A stretch of DNA of 64,000 nt from Pseudomonadaceae bacterium (lineage in GTDB: Bacteria; Pseudomonadota; Gammaproteobacteria; Pseudomonadales; Azotimanducaceae), in NCBI GenBank assembly GCA_024743435.1, contig JANSWO010000001.1, forward strand, positions 806,001 through 870,000, in the 5' to 3' direction. Positions 54,683 to 64,000 of the stretch are shown piece after piece; the stretch's first letter is position 1, and each line of letters begins with the position of its first letter. The notes beneath the pieces are model-generated. The model worked only from the letters and a program-made list of their open reading frames with translations. It was not told where the DNA came from and ran no database searches. Both the position numbers and the translations under genes were made by a program.

Positions 54683-56881
54683 CTATGTGTAGCCTTCATC
54701 GATTAGCGGCATTTTCCTGACGCGCTCGCCTGTTGCCGCGAATATGGCGTTGGCAACCGCTGGGGCCAGAGGTGGCAGCGCGGGTTCGCCCAGTCCCGTT
54801 GGATCAAACTCGCTTTCAACAAAATGAATCTCAACCACGGGTGAGTCGGGCATACGCAGAACCGGATAGTCGTGCAGGTTGGATTGCTGGATGCGTCCAC
54901 CCTCCATTGTGATCTTCTGTCCCTTCATTGCGGATAACCCGTCGACAATCGAACCTTCTACCTGGTTCATCGCGCCGCTTAAGTTGATGATCGGACCGAC
55001 GTCCACGGCAACCGTAACCTTGTCAACACGAATGGCTTTGTCCGCCGATACGGTGACTTCCGCAACTTCCGCCACGTGCGCCGCGTGGCAGAAGTAGAAG
55101 GACAACCCCTGGCCTTTGCCGGCGGGCATCGTCTTTCCCCAGTTAGCTTCTTTAACGACGCGGTTGATTACATCGGCTGCTCGCCCGGTATTGAGTGAGC
55201 GGATGTTGCCCTCCTCGAACCAGCGCCGCTCACCCAGTATCTCCAGAAGGAACTCGGCGTAGTCACGGCCACCTAGATGCGCCATTTCTGCAAGGAAGCT
55301 TTGCGTGACGAAGGCGTTGACGTTGGAAAACGGTGCGCGCCAGGGACCGGCTGGCGTACCGATCTCGAACCAATCGTCTGATACCCGGCCGTTGTCGATG
55401 TTCTGCAGGGGGAACTCGGTATCTCGCACGCCGGAACCCATAACCGGTTTGCCATCGTTCTGCATGCCGATGTGATGGAAATCGAACGCGACAAGTTGAC
55501 CGTCAGGGTTTAGCGCGGCTTTCACGGACTGGAAACCACCAACGCGATAGAAATCGTGCCGGGTATCGTCCTCGCGAGTCCATGTCAGTTTTACCGGCTG
55601 CCCCATGCGCTTCGAGATCTCTGTGGCTTCGCACACAAACTCTGCGTAAACACGGCGACCAAAGCTGCCGCCCAGTCGCATCTGATTCAGCGTGACCTGC
55701 TCAGGCTCAAGCCCAAAGATCGATTTCAGTGGCGCGTGGCTGCGTTCGGGAATCTGATGGGGTAGCCAAACCTCGAGAGTGTCCTGCCCGCCATCAACGC
55801 CTGCTTTGTAGTGAGCCGTACAATTCATGGGCTCCAGGGTGAAGTGGGCGATGAACGGATACTCGAAGAACGCGGAGTGCACGGTGTTTTGTGGGTCTGC
55901 AAACTGGGACTCGACATCGCCCTTGGTGAATCGTGCCTCTGAAGGGCCGGCGTTGGCCATCTCGTTTGCCTGGGTGACCATGTCACTCCATGAGTCTTTG
56001 GAGGCATTGGTTTCGTCCCAAGTCGCTCGAAGTGACTGTTTGGCCTTGAATACCGCGTGGGTACTGGTTCCCACGATGGCAACGCCGTCGAGCAATTCAC
56101 GTGGGTTGCCGTTGCCGCGCACAATGAATGCGTCAACCACACCGGGCAACTTCTTCAATTCGTCGATGTTTGCACCTTTGACCGTACCTCCGATCGCCGG
56201 GCATTTGCTGTAGCTTGCATAGAGCATGTCCGGCACACGCGTGTCGATACCAAACAGCGCGCTGCCGGTAACGATTGAGTAGTTATCGACTCCGGATACG
56301 GGGCTACCGATGAGTGTGTAGTTCTCCCGGTTCTTGAAGCGAAGCGTTTCTGGATCGGGCACGTCCTGTTCAGCCGCGATACTGGCGAGCTGGGCAAACG
56401 TGCGGTAGCGGCCTGAGGTGTGAATTATCTTGCTGTCTTGCGCGCGCAGCTCTTCCGGCGGTACCTCCATGACCAAAGCGCCGGCACTGATGAGCATCTC
56501 TCGCGCCGATGCGCCCATGGTGCGCATCTGGTTCCAGGTTCTCGGCACGGTTGTTGAGCCGCCTGCACCGATCGCCCCGAACCGCTGACTGTCGATTGGC
56601 GACTGTTTGACCGTTACATCGTCCCAGGCGACCCCGAGTTCTTCCGCAATGATCATGGGTAGCGCTGTCTTGATGCCCTGACCCATCTCTGCGTTGGCGG
56701 AGTAGATGGTCACTCTGCCGTCCGGATCGATTTGCACAAATGCGTTCAGCTCGCTGAACTCGATATCGGTAGTGACCTGTTGCGCCTGGGTCGGGAGTGC
56801 GTAGCTCAGACAAAGACCGCCACTGGCGACGGCGGTTAGCTTCAGAAAACCACGGCGACTATGTTGGGCTTGCGTGCTCAT
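54683..56881 (-). CDS. Molybdopterin-binding subunit of a xanthine-dehydrogenase-family hydroxylase (IorB-like)
   Basis: A 732-residue large subunit. It carries a Tat signal ([16 protein letters not shown]), so it should be exported folded. Molybdopterin regions include [36 protein letters not shown] and the C-terminal [18 protein letters not shown], which holds the catalytic Glu typical of isoquinoline-1-oxidoreductase-type enzymes. ATG overlaps the stop of the iron-sulfur subunit gene (ATGA). The FAD subunit is absent, as usual for this group, with electrons passing to a quinone or cytochrome. The substrate is probably an aldehyde or N-heterocycle. Confidence 0.92.
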   Translation of the reverse strand: MSTQAQHSRRGFLKLTAVASGGLCLSYALPTQAQQVTTDIEFSELNAFVQIDPDGRVTIYSANAEMGQGIKTALPMIIAEELGVAWDDVTVKQSPIDSQRFGAIGAGGSTTVPRTWNQMRTMGASAREMLISAGALVMEVPPEELRAQDSKIIHTSGRYRTFAQLASIAAEQDVPDPETLRFKNRENYTLIGSPVSGVDNYSIVTGSALFGIDTRVPDMLYASYSKCPAIGGTVKGANIDELKKLPGVVDAFIVRGNGNPRELLDGVAIVGTSTHAVFKAKQSLRATWDETNASKDSWSDMVTQANEMANAGPSEARFTKGDVESQFADPQNTVHSAFFEYPFIAHFTLEPMNCTAHYKAGVDGGQDTLEVWLPHQIPERSHAPLKSIFGLEPEQVTLNQMRLGGSFGRRVYAEFVCEATEISKRMGQPVKLTWTREDDTRHDFYRVGGFQSVKAALNPDGQLVAFDFHHIGMQNDGKPVMGSGVRDTEFPLQNIDNGRVSDDWFEIGTPAGPWRAPFSNVNAFVTQSFLAEMAHLGGRDYAEFLLEILGERRWFEEGNIRSLNTGRAADVINRVVKEANWGKTMPAGKGQGLSFYFCHAAHVAEVAEVTVSADKAIRVDKVTVAVDVGPIINLSGAMNQVEGSIVDGLSAMKGQKITMEGGRIQQSNLHDYPVLRMPDSPVVEIHFVESEFDPTGLGEPALPPLAPAVANAIFAATGERVRKMPLIDEGYT

Positions 56882-57387
56882 GCTTGCTGCTCCGTCTGCT
56901 TGGCGGTCGCGTCGTAGTAGCTTGCCGTCATGCGCTCGGCGGCGCTGTGAATGGCAGAACGAATGCGGTTGTAGGTACCGCAGCGGCAGTAGTTCCCTGC
57001 CATCGCGACGTCTATGTCATCGTCAGTTGGCGCAGGGTTGCTCGCCAGAAGCGCTGCAGCGGACATGATCTGGCCAGCCTGGCAGTAGCCACACTGCGGC
57101 ACGTCCTGTTCGATCCAGGTTTCCTGCAGCGGGTGTAGCTCGCCGTCGTCAGCCAGGCCTTCGATGGTGGTGACGGCTTGGTTGCCCACGGCGGCCACGG
57201 GTAGTGAGCAAGAGCGCAGTGCCACGCCGCCCAGATGCACGGTGCACGCACCGCACATTGCGATACCGCAGCCGAACTTGGTGCCGACAAGACCAAGTTC
57301 GTCGCGCAGCACCCACAACAGCGGGGTGTCTGCTTCAGCGTCGACGGATTGCGTTTTGCCATTGATGGTTAGTGTGTAGCGTGGCAT
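56878..57387 (-). CDS. (2Fe-2S)-binding subunit of the molybdenum hydroxylase (IorA-like)
   Basis: A 169-residue iron-sulfur subunit starting at ATG 57387. The plant-type cluster is [16 protein letters not shown], and the second cluster uses CGYCQAGQ plus [12 protein letters not shown]. It passes electrons from the molybdenum site of the partner subunit. It is translationally coupled to the large subunit by a 4-base overlap. Confidence 0.93.
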   Translation of the reverse strand: MPRYTLTINGKTQSVDAEADTPLLWVLRDELGLVGTKFGCGIAMCGACTVHLGGVALRSCSLPVAAVGNQAVTTIEGLADDGELHPLQETWIEQDVPQCGYCQAGQIMSAAALLASNPAPTDDDIDVAMAGNYCRCGTYNRIRSAIHSAAERMTASYYDATAKQTEQQA

Positions 57388-57452
57388 GTCGTGTCCTGTT
57401 GCAAGGTAGGTTGGGTGTGGAAGGCGCATCTTGAGCGATGATTGTGCGCTAC

Positions 57453-58217
57453 TCAGAAATCCATTGGCAGTGACAAGTGCGTGTCGAACATGAAGTCTCG
57501 GTGAGCCAAAAGGCGCTCAGGTACAGGTGAGTTCAATCTCGGCGCCACCGCCCCCCAGAACTGCCTCAAGCTATCTGGTATCGGGTTTCTGTCTTGCGGC
57601 AGGATGGCGACTAGTTGGGAGAAATACGCCCAGTACACATCGACGGCTGTCATGGTGTTGCCGACAAAGTACTTGCTGCCGCGCTGGCTTTGTAGCGCGA
57701 GTTTTGCATCCAGCAGGCTGAGCAGCGCCTCGATGTTATCAGCAGCGCGAAGGACGGACTCATCGGACCAGCCGTACTCGCGCACCATGGGTTGATCTCG
57801 CGCCGTCTCGCCAACGGCTTGCACCATCGCATCGATCATGAACAGGCGACAGTGCCAGGCAAAGCCATTTTGGCCGCAGATCTCGTGGCACAGACCGACC
57901 ACTTCAATGCGTTCCTCTGCAATCGTCGGCAGCAGAGGAGGGCTTGGGTCCAGGCTTTCCGCGAGCTGAAGGATCTCCAGCCAGTGCGCCCGGGGAGCAT
58001 CGTCGTTGTAAATCGCAACCGGCGCGTTTCGATGCCTGATCCAGGCCACCAGATCTTCATTTTCGCCACCGCCTGCCTGAGCGACCGCGGCGAATGGAAT
58101 GCCTTTCAGCCGGAACAGTGCCTTCGCCGATTCGGCCCACGGGCCCGGAACTCCGTGGTGTACGACCAGGCGCAGGCCATCGAGTTTGGCTGCCTGTTCC
58201 GCGGTGATGTAGTCCAT
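57453..58217 (-). CDS. Glutathione S-transferase-like protein
   Basis: A 254-residue protein with a thioredoxin-like N-terminal half ([28 protein letters not shown], then [27 protein letters not shown]) and a helical C-terminal half with [14 protein letters not shown]. The usual cis-Pro and SNAIL-like positions are altered, so glutathione use is uncertain. It lies 65 bases upstream of the molybdenum hydroxylase genes on the same strand and could be co-transcribed with them. Confidence 0.75.
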   Translation of the reverse strand: MDYITAEQAAKLDGLRLVVHHGVPGPWAESAKALFRLKGIPFAAVAQAGGGENEDLVAWIRHRNAPVAIYNDDAPRAHWLEILQLAESLDPSPPLLPTIAEERIEVVGLCHEICGQNGFAWHCRLFMIDAMVQAVGETARDQPMVREYGWSDESVLRAADNIEALLSLLDAKLALQSQRGSKYFVGNTMTAVDVYWAYFSQLVAILPQDRNPIPDSLRQFWGAVAPRLNSPVPERLLAHRDFMFDTHLSLPMDF

Positions 58218-58448
58218 TGATCAATCAGCGATGTAAGAAGACGTCTAAAGATACCTAAATGCGGGTTCTTTGAGCATTCGAGTTTTCGCGTTCTCAAGCC
58301 GGCAACCGGCTGGGCCTTGCCCGGGTTATGCTTGGCGTTTCAGGGCGACCGTTGTGGCCGTCGATTCATGCCTACGCCACGCCCGCGCCCCGGACGTCGG
58401 GCCAGATGGCGCAACACGAGGAGTGCGGTCGACGCCGCAAGCAGCGCA

Positions 58449-59084
58449 ATGAAATTATATTCTTCCGCAGGTGCACCCAATCCGCGCCGAGTGCTTATGT
58501 TTGCCGCCGAGAAAGGCATCGAGCTGGATATCATCAATGTCGATATGGCGAAGCGCGAGCAGCGCTCCGAAGAGTTCGTAAGAAACAAAAACCCGAGCGG
58601 TAAGATTCCTGTGCTGGAACTCGATGACGGCACCTGCATAGCCGAGACGGTCGCCATTCAGCGCTATCTCGAGTCCGTGGTGCCGGAGCCGAATCTGTTT
58701 GGTAACGATCCTCTGGAGACTGCCCAGATCGAGATGTTTCATCGCTTTATCGAAATTGAGATGCTGAACCAGATTGGTGTGTCCTGGGTTAACGGGCCGA
58801 TCGTCGCCAAGATGGGGCTGGTGGAGCCCATTGAGGCGGCAAAGAAGCGGAGCGACAGCTTCGTCCGGAGCTTCTACAAGCGCTTGGATCGCGAACTGGG
58901 AGAACGTAGCCATATCGCCGGCAATCGTTTCACAGTGGCCGACATCACGGCCTGGATAAGTATCGATTTCGCCAGCACCCTGGTCGGCCTGCCGCCGGAT
59001 GAATCGCTGACCAACCTGCAGGAATGGCGCGCACGCATAGCGCAGCGGCCAACCTCTGGGGCGGGTGCGCGCAGCTTTGTCTGA
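58449..59084 (+). CDS. Glutathione S-transferase family protein
   Basis: A 211-residue GST starting MKLYSSAGAPNPRRVLMFAAEKG; the frame opens upstream at 58317 but that part is not GST-like. NPSGKIPVLELDDGTCIAETVAIQRYLE holds the cis-Pro and Glu/Thr glutathione-binding residues, and ITAWISIDFAST lies in the C-terminal helical domain. No clear ribosome site is present. It probably conjugates or isomerises electrophiles in the cytoplasm. It diverges from the 57453 gene. Confidence 0.87.
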   Translation: MKLYSSAGAPNPRRVLMFAAEKGIELDIINVDMAKREQRSEEFVRNKNPSGKIPVLELDDGTCIAETVAIQRYLESVVPEPNLFGNDPLETAQIEMFHRFIEIEMLNQIGVSWVNGPIVAKMGLVEPIEAAKKRSDSFVRSFYKRLDRELGERSHIAGNRFTVADITAWISIDFASTLVGLPPDESLTNLQEWRARIAQRPTSGAGARSFV

Positions 59085-59119
59085 TCTGAAGAAGCCGCCA
59101 CCTGCAGTGGCGCTGCAGC

Positions 59120-60001
59120 GTGGTTGAGCGTAAAGATCGGGTGGACGCCTTTGCGGCGTCACTGCTCATTGGTTTCAGTATCCTGCTTGGCCTCAACCAG
59201 GCACTTGTGAAGCTGGTGAATGCCGGCTTTGAGCCGGTATTTCAAAGTGGATTGCGTAGCGCGTGCGCATTCTTCGTCGTATTGATTTGGGCCCGGGCTC
59301 GATCGATACCGATCAACCTGCGCGATGGCAGTGCGCCGTTTGGACTGATTGCAGGCGTGCTGTTTGCGTTGGAATTTGGGCTGGTGTTCGTCGCCCTGGA
59401 TCTGACGACGGTCTCGCGCGTATCGCTGTTTTTCTACACCATGCCGTTTTTCACTGCGCTCGGCGCGCATTTTCTTGTGCCGGGCGAGCGTTTGAGCCTG
59501 CTCAGTGTCGGCGGCCTTGCGCTCGCCATCGCCGGCGTGGCGCTCGGCTTGTCTGAGGGAAGTTCCGAGTCAGGCCACAGCTGGACGGGTGATCTGCTGG
59601 CGATAGGAGCGGCGATCGCCTGGGCTGGGATCGCGCTGCTCACGCGCTTGACCAAACTCATCGAGAGTCCGTCGGAGCAGGTGCTCTTGTATCAGCTGTT
59701 CGTATCGGCAGTACTCCTGCTTGCTATCGCGCCTTTCGTCGGCGATATGGTGCGCACCGTTACGCCAATGATTGTCGGCATTTTCGCGTTTCAGGTTGTC
59801 GCGGTTGCGAGCCTTGGGTTTCTCATGTGGCTATGGGTTCTCACGGTCTACCCCGTTACCAACATGGCCGCTTACAGCCTGTTAGCACCAATATTTGGGG
59901 TGTTCTTCGGCTGGCTCATTTTTGATGATCCGCTAACGTGGCGCTTCGTTGCCGCGCTTGCCCTTGTGGCGTCCGGAATTCTGTTGATCAATCGCCGCTA
60001 G
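59120..60001 (+). CDS. EamA/DMT family transporter
   Basis: A 293-residue membrane protein with ten hydrophobic segments in two repeats. Repeat 1 runs from FSILLGLNQALVKLVNAGFEP, and repeat 2 from DLLAIGAAIAWAGIALLTRLTK to LLAPIFGVFFGWLIFDDPLTWRFVAALALVASGILLINRR, the typical DMT end. It is a metabolite exporter of unknown substrate. It begins 35 bases after the GST gene. Confidence 0.87.
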   Translation: MVERKDRVDAFAASLLIGFSILLGLNQALVKLVNAGFEPVFQSGLRSACAFFVVLIWARARSIPINLRDGSAPFGLIAGVLFALEFGLVFVALDLTTVSRVSLFFYTMPFFTALGAHFLVPGERLSLLSVGGLALAIAGVALGLSEGSSESGHSWTGDLLAIGAAIAWAGIALLTRLTKLIESPSEQVLLYQLFVSAVLLLAIAPFVGDMVRTVTPMIVGIFAFQVVAVASLGFLMWLWVLTVYPVTNMAAYSLLAPIFGVFFGWLIFDDPLTWRFVAALALVASGILLINRR

Positions 60002-60011
60002 CCACGGGTCA

Positions 60012-60815
60012 TTACTCGCGATCCGGGTCTACTACATCGTACGCCTCGGCTACTTCCGCGACCGTCAGAATCTGGCCGCTTCGTTCCATGAGCTGCGGAT
60101 CGAGCGCCAATGCGGCGATCACGCGCCCGGACAGCCGTACGGACTGGGCTACCGCAGGATCCATAGGCGGCAGCTCCCCGCGTTCAATCTGTTCCAGAAT
60201 GAACTCGGTTTTCACCTTGGACGGTGACAGTGACACCGCGGCGCAGCCAAACTCCTTCATCTCTATGGCCATGTCCTGGGCCATCCGGTCGACGCCAGCC
60301 TTGCCGACACCATACGCAGTGTTGAAGACATAGCCGCGTCCACCACGCGACGAGATGTTGACGATCAGCCCACCCGGGTTTTTCGTGAGTAGTCCTGCGC
60401 CAAACACCGAGGTGCTGTAGTAACCGCGCAAGCCGACACCACACTGATCGTCCCAGATGCTGATGGGGTGCTGCCAGAATTTGCCGCTGAAAGCGGGTGG
60501 GTTCGGAATCTGGTAGGCGTTGTTGACGAGGATATCGAGCCGGCCTTGCTCAGCTTCTACCCGCTCGAACAGCGCGCGCACCTGGTCATCGTTGTTGTGA
60601 TCGACCTGGCAGGCGATGCCTTTGCCGCCGAACGCATCGACCGATGCCGCAGTTGCCTCGATTGTCAGAGGGGTAATCGCGTCGCCTGAGCTCCTGCCGG
60701 TGACGTAGACCGTCATACCAGCTTCACCCAAGCCTTCGGCAATGCCTTTGCCAATACCCTTACTCGCACCGGTAACAACGGCGACACGGTTTTTCAGACG
60801 ACCTTGCAAATTCAC
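60012..60815 (-). CDS. SDR family oxidoreductase (DHRS1-like)
   Basis: A 267-residue SDR starting at GTG 60815 with AGGA 11 bases upstream. It has VVTGASKGIGKGIAEGLGEAG, ILVNNAYQIPN, IVNISSRGG, and Tyr...Lys in YGVGKAG. The insertion NPPAFSGKFWQHPISIWDDQCGVGLRGYY resembles human DHRS1-type enzymes. Substrate unknown. It converges on the EamA gene and diverges from the wax synthase gene. Confidence 0.85.
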   Translation of the reverse strand: MNLQGRLKNRVAVVTGASKGIGKGIAEGLGEAGMTVYVTGRSSGDAITPLTIEATAASVDAFGGKGIACQVDHNNDDQVRALFERVEAEQGRLDILVNNAYQIPNPPAFSGKFWQHPISIWDDQCGVGLRGYYSTSVFGAGLLTKNPGGLIVNISSRGGRGYVFNTAYGVGKAGVDRMAQDMAIEMKEFGCAAVSLSPSKVKTEFILEQIERGELPPMDPAVAQSVRLSGRVIAALALDPQLMERSGQILTVAEVAEAYDVVDPDRE

Positions 60816-60966
60816 AGATCCGGGATTCCTATGTGTTTAATGTATTGTTTGATTGGTGCGCAGTGTACCGCGTGTGCATACATTGTCTTCGCTCGCGGTC
60901 GTCGAATCGACATGTTGCCGCTAATCCACCATAGTTCTGTTTACACCGTTTCCTGGGGAGGATTTG

Positions 60967-62418
60967 ATGTCTCGATTGACGACTGCCGACGCTTCGTTTG
61001 TCTACGGCGAATCGAAGAGCGGGCCTATGCACATTTCATCCGTGATGGTGCTGGAGGGCGAACTCGCCTATGAACGCGTGTTCGAGCATATCAACGAGCG
61101 CCTGCATCTGATCCCGGCCTACCGACGCAAGCTTGCGCCCGTTCCAATGAACATCGCGCACCCTCGGTGGATCGATGATCCGGATTTTGATCTGGCCAAC
61201 CATGTGTTGCACCGCCGGGTGCCCGAAGGCAGCTCGCTGGAGGTTGCGGTTGATGAGGCGATCCGGATTAACGAGGAAATGTTCGATCGCTCGCGGCCAC
61301 TGTGGAAGTTTGTGGTCATCTCTGGCGTGCCGGACAGGACGCTAATCCTGCAGGCCACTCATCACGCGATGATTGACGGCGCTTCAGGTGTTGAACTGAT
61401 CGCGATCATCTACGACCTGGATCCGGACGGCACGCCGGTTCACGCGCCAAATGAGCCCTGGCAGCCGGAGCCTGAACCATCCGCAGGCGAGCTGTTCAGC
61501 GAGGCGATGAGGGACAACCTCGGTCGGCTCGCTAAAACTGACCTCAGCCAGATCGGTAGCTGGTCCGATCAGCAGCAGGCATTGATGGCGCGCGCGGCTC
61601 GAATTGTCGGCAGCTTCGTTACTCGGCCAGTTGTTACTGCGCCATTCAATGCGGGCCTGGTAGGGCCGGAACGTCGGCTGCGCTGGCTGGAGAAGTCCTT
61701 CGGTGAGATTCGCGAAGTTCGACGAGCTCTCGGTGGCACGATCAATGACGTTGTACTCGCCGTTGTTTCCGAGGCGGTATCACGCTATCTGGTGGCCAAG
61801 GGCGAAGCCGTCGATGATCAACACATGCGCATTATGTGTCCGGTCAACGTGCGAACGGAAAGCAAGAAAGGCGCGCTCGGCAATCAGGTGTCAGCGATCT
61901 TTCCGGTGCTGCCAGCCTGGCCGATGGCCCTCGTTCAGCGCCTGGCTGCCGTGATCGCGGAAACCGACCGCATCAAGGGCAATTCAGAAGCTCAGGCGCT
62001 CACCATGCTGCAGGACTCGGCGCCAGAGCCATGGCCAGTTGGGATGTGGCCCACTCAGCTTGTCGGTGGCCCTTATGACCCGACCGCACTGGCCGCGCGC
62101 ATGCCAGCGCCGGTGCTGCCGGCTGGAGTTCGGCCACCAAATGTGGGTTTCAATTTTGTCTGTACGAACGTGCCAGGAGTGCAAGTGCCGCAGTACCTGT
62201 GCGGACACGAAGTGTTGCATCAGATTGGCGTGCTTCTCCTGTCTGCGAACCTTGGCTTCGGTGTGACGTTACTGAGTTACAACAAAAAGCTCGTCTTTGG
62301 CTTTATCAGTGAGCCTAGATTGCTGCCCGATGTAGAGCGCATTAACGAACATGCGGAGGAGGCTTTCGAGGAGTTGCTCGCCGCTGCTCGCGAGCGAACC
62401 AGCCAGCTACAGGCCTGA
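60967..62418 (+). CDS. Wax ester synthase/diacylglycerol acyltransferase (WS/DGAT)
   Basis: A 483-residue acyltransferase. The catalytic HHxxxDG motif is at H132-H133...D137-G138 (THHAMIDGAS). Other family segments are LTTADASFVYGES at the N terminus and NFVCTNVPGVQVP near the C terminus. The ATG at 60967 follows GGGGAGG. It esterifies acyl-CoA with alcohols or diacylglycerol, so the organism may store wax esters or triacylglycerol. It is divergent from the SDR at 60815. Confidence 0.92.
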   Translation: MSRLTTADASFVYGESKSGPMHISSVMVLEGELAYERVFEHINERLHLIPAYRRKLAPVPMNIAHPRWIDDPDFDLANHVLHRRVPEGSSLEVAVDEAIRINEEMFDRSRPLWKFVVISGVPDRTLILQATHHAMIDGASGVELIAIIYDLDPDGTPVHAPNEPWQPEPEPSAGELFSEAMRDNLGRLAKTDLSQIGSWSDQQQALMARAARIVGSFVTRPVVTAPFNAGLVGPERRLRWLEKSFGEIREVRRALGGTINDVVLAVVSEAVSRYLVAKGEAVDDQHMRIMCPVNVRTESKKGALGNQVSAIFPVLPAWPMALVQRLAAVIAETDRIKGNSEAQALTMLQDSAPEPWPVGMWPTQLVGGPYDPTALAARMPAPVLPAGVRPPNVGFNFVCTNVPGVQVPQYLCGHEVLHQIGVLLLSANLGFGVTLLSYNKKLVFGFISEPRLLPDVERINEHAEEAFEELLAAARERTSQLQA

Positions 62419-62471
62419 TATCGGGCTTTGCCCAACGCAACGATTTTGATTCGAATTTAGTGGAGTCCGTC

Positions 62472-63047
62472 ATGACCCTTGAACTACCCAAAGCCATTGA
62501 GCTGCCGGACGGCAGTGCGGTCGAGCTTCGTGCGATGTCGGCCGGGGATCGCGATGCGATGCTCGCTTTTGCACGTGCATTGCCGCCTGAAGACCTTATG
62601 TTCCTGCGCAAGGATCTGACCCAGGACAGCGTCGTCGACGACTGGATTGAGAATATCCAAACCGGCTTCATGCACTCGCTCGTCGCGTACGACGCCAATG
62701 GTCTGATCGGCTACGCCAGTGTCACGCGCAACCCGGTCTCCTGGACCCGACACGTGGGCGAGATCCGCGTAAACGTGTCACCGGCCTATCGCTCACGCGG
62801 ACTTGGCCGAGTACTGACCACCGGAATCGTAGATATGGCAGCCGGGTTGTCGCTGCGGAAGCTAACCGCGCACATGACTTCTGACCAGCATGGGGCGCAG
62901 GCAGCATTCAGGCGTCTGGGCTTTGTGCCAGAGGCGCTGCTCGCCGACTATGTACAAGACCGCAACGGCGCGACGCGCGATATGGTCATTATGTCTTTTG
63001 ACGTCGAAGGGCATACGGATCAAGCCGGCAGCACGCTGCGCCTGTAG
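62472..63047 (+). CDS. GNAT family N-acetyltransferase
   Basis: A 191-residue acetyltransferase. It has VELRAMSAGDRDAMLAFARALPPEDLMF, and the acetyl-CoA pyrophosphate loop VSPAYRSRGLGRVLTTGIVD, then AAFRRLGFVPEALLADYV. ATG 62472 has GGAG seven bases upstream; a GTG at 62460 is also in frame. Substrate unknown. It follows the wax synthase by 53 bases and could be co-transcribed. Confidence 0.87.
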   Translation: MTLELPKAIELPDGSAVELRAMSAGDRDAMLAFARALPPEDLMFLRKDLTQDSVVDDWIENIQTGFMHSLVAYDANGLIGYASVTRNPVSWTRHVGEIRVNVSPAYRSRGLGRVLTTGIVDMAAGLSLRKLTAHMTSDQHGAQAAFRRLGFVPEALLADYVQDRNGATRDMVIMSFDVEGHTDQAGSTLRL

Positions 63048-63059
63048 CTGATCGCACAC

Positions 63060-63551
63060 ATGGCCTATACCCCGGAGCAACTGTCAGATCTGCAGTGCAT
63101 ACGCGACGTGGCCCTGCGTTATTGTCGCGGGGTAGACCGGCTCGATGCTGAGTTGATGAAGTCTGCGTATTGGCCGGAAGCGACCGACGATCACGGCAGC
63201 TACTCAGGCCCGGCCTGGCCTTTCGTTGAACACTGCATGAGCGCGCATCTGAAATGGCGCTCAACCGCTCACCACATCACCAATCACTCGATTGAGCTGA
63301 ATTCGAGTGGTGTCGCCGCAGTCGGCGAAGTCTATAACGTGACGTATCTGTTCCAGGCGGACGCGCCGGTTCTCGACACGTGGCATGGGCGTTATCTGGA
63401 CGACTATGAAAAGCGGGGTGGTGAGTGGCGAATAATCAAGCGCGTCTGCGTTCATGAAGGTACACACTCAACTGCCATCGAGGCGATGAGCATCGATGCG
63501 GAAGCGTTTCGGTCGGGAGAAGTCGACAGGGGAGGGTTCGCGTCGGAGTGA
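63060..63551 (+). CDS. SnoaL-like (NTF2-fold) protein
   Basis: A 163-residue SnoaL_4-type protein beginning AYTPEQLSDLQCIRDVALRYCRGVDRLDAELMKSAYWPEATDDHGSY, followed by HHITNHSIELNSSGVAAVGEVYNVTYLFQ and GEWRIIKRVCVHEG. The fold is a cone-shaped NTF2-like barrel found in dehydratases, isomerases and hydrolases. Several relatives act in steroid or aromatic catabolism. It begins 12 bases after the GNAT stop. Confidence 0.85.
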   Translation: MAYTPEQLSDLQCIRDVALRYCRGVDRLDAELMKSAYWPEATDDHGSYSGPAWPFVEHCMSAHLKWRSTAHHITNHSIELNSSGVAAVGEVYNVTYLFQADAPVLDTWHGRYLDDYEKRGGEWRIIKRVCVHEGTHSTAIEAMSIDAEAFRSGEVDRGGFASE

Positions 63552-63570
63552 GCCAGGCTACCAGCGTCGG

Positions 63571-64000
63571 TCAGCCACCGATCGTATCGTGATACATCGG
63601 TGCCAGCATGCCTAGCAGCTCATTGCGTGCACCCAAGGGAATGTCGACATCGGCCATTGCCTGCATCAGATCTTCAACCAACGAATTGAACTGCTTCGGT
63701 GAGATGTTGAGGCCGCTATGGGCCTCCGCCATAGTTCTGCCTTCGTACGTGCAAGGACCGCCGCTCAGCTCGCACAATTGATCAATCAGGTGACCCCGGA
63801 ATTGATCGATATCCGTATCGTCGAAGGTTGCAACGACCACCTCGTCTTCGGCGAGTCGAATGAGGAAGGCGTCCGCCAGCGCTTCCAGACCGGACTCTCC
63901 GCCGAGCCGTTCGAACAGCGGCTCGTTTGTCATGCTGGTGCAACCGCTTAAGATGGTTGCGACCGCTAGTGCTACCGACGCCAGGAACGCAGCTGCCGGG
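63571..64000 (-). CDS. Lipoprotein group 1 truncated hemoglobin, partial (5' end outside window)
   Basis: The globin domain is full length (about 120 residues from Met at 63933): MTNEPLFERLGGESGLEALADAF at the N terminus and proximal His in MAEAHSGLNIS. The frame is open beyond 63933 to the window edge and encodes the hydrophobic run FLASVALAVATILSGCTS, a lipobox (LSGC), so the mature protein is a lipid-anchored, periplasm-facing globin. The ATG at 63933 is therefore probably not the start. Truncated hemoglobins bind O2 or NO; a role in NO or oxygen handling outside the cytoplasm is inferred. Confidence 0.85.
   Translation of the reverse strand, partial: PAAAFLASVALAVATILSGCTSMTNEPLFERLGGESGLEALADAFLIRLAEDEVVVATFDDTDIDQFRGHLIDQLCELSGGPCTYEGRTMAEAHSGLNISPKQFNSLVEDLMQAMADVDIPLGARNELLGMLAPMYHDTIGG

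Overview
This 64 kb window looks like chromosomal DNA from a gammaproteobacterium, probably marine or otherwise free-living and catabolically versatile. The evidence is yaeQ, deaD, uup, yghU, modABC, the acnD-prpF pair and an H-NOX/HnoK/HnoD/HnoB signalling operon, combined with many acyl-CoA dehydrogenases, short-chain dehydrogenases, amidohydrolases and a Rieske oxygenase. Composition looks even and moderately GC-rich. I see no insertion sequence, prophage, CRISPR array, rRNA or tRNA. The window cuts a gene at each end: yaeQ at the left and a lipoprotein truncated hemoglobin at the right.

Layout. 1-5.0 kb: yaeQ end, membrane EEP hydrolase, amidohydrolase, deaD. 5.2-13.6 kb: a catabolic run (SDR, Rieske oxygenase, phosphotransferase, enoyl-CoA hydratase, acyl-CoA dehydrogenase, two MFS carriers). 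13.6-17.9 kb: modABC divergent from an M81 metallopeptidase. 18.0-23.8 kb: a TetR regulator with a 30-bp palindrome at its start, then carotenoid oxygenase, LLM oxidoreductase, D-aminoacylase-like amidohydrolase and an MDR oxidoreductase. 23.8-27.3 kb: a four-gene minus-strand operon (tyrosine phosphatase, NHL protein, ABM monooxygenase, amidohydrolase). 27.4-30.8 kb: M19 dipeptidase lipoprotein, then a PF10118 protein and a styrene-oxide-isomerase-like membrane protein divergent from a second TetR over a tandem operator. 30.9-34.7 kb: acnD-prpF. 34.9-43.5 kb: mixed genes (F420-type oxidoreductase, PhyH, GDPD, yghU, uup, DM13, PNKP-type phosphatase). 43.5-46.8 kb: two acyl-CoA dehydrogenases plus SDR. 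47.1-48.6 kb: SatD and DUF3307. 48.6-49.8 kb: a two-domain AhpD-like protein interrupted by an in-frame TGA. 50.0-54.5 kb: H-NOX signalling operon. 54.7-57.4 kb: molybdenum hydroxylase. 57.5-64 kb: two GST-like proteins, EamA, SDR, wax ester synthase, GNAT, SnoaL-like and truncated hemoglobin.

The strongest unusual signal is at 48594-49835 on the minus strand. Two apparent ORFs are one reading frame separated by a single TGA, which sits exactly where the second cysteine of the AhpD CxxC-x3-H motif belongs. A hairpin with a perfect 7-bp stem begins five bases after the TGA. I interpret this as a selenoprotein with a CxxU centre. A second coherent system is the nitric-oxide sensing H-NOX operon, whose H-NOX keeps H102, P115, the Y-x-S-x-R motif and a zinc site. 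It ends in a histidine kinase and two response regulators, one with an intact EAL domain and one with a degenerate HD-GYP domain. modABC and the molybdenum hydroxylase form a plausible supply-and-use pair, although they are 40 kb apart.
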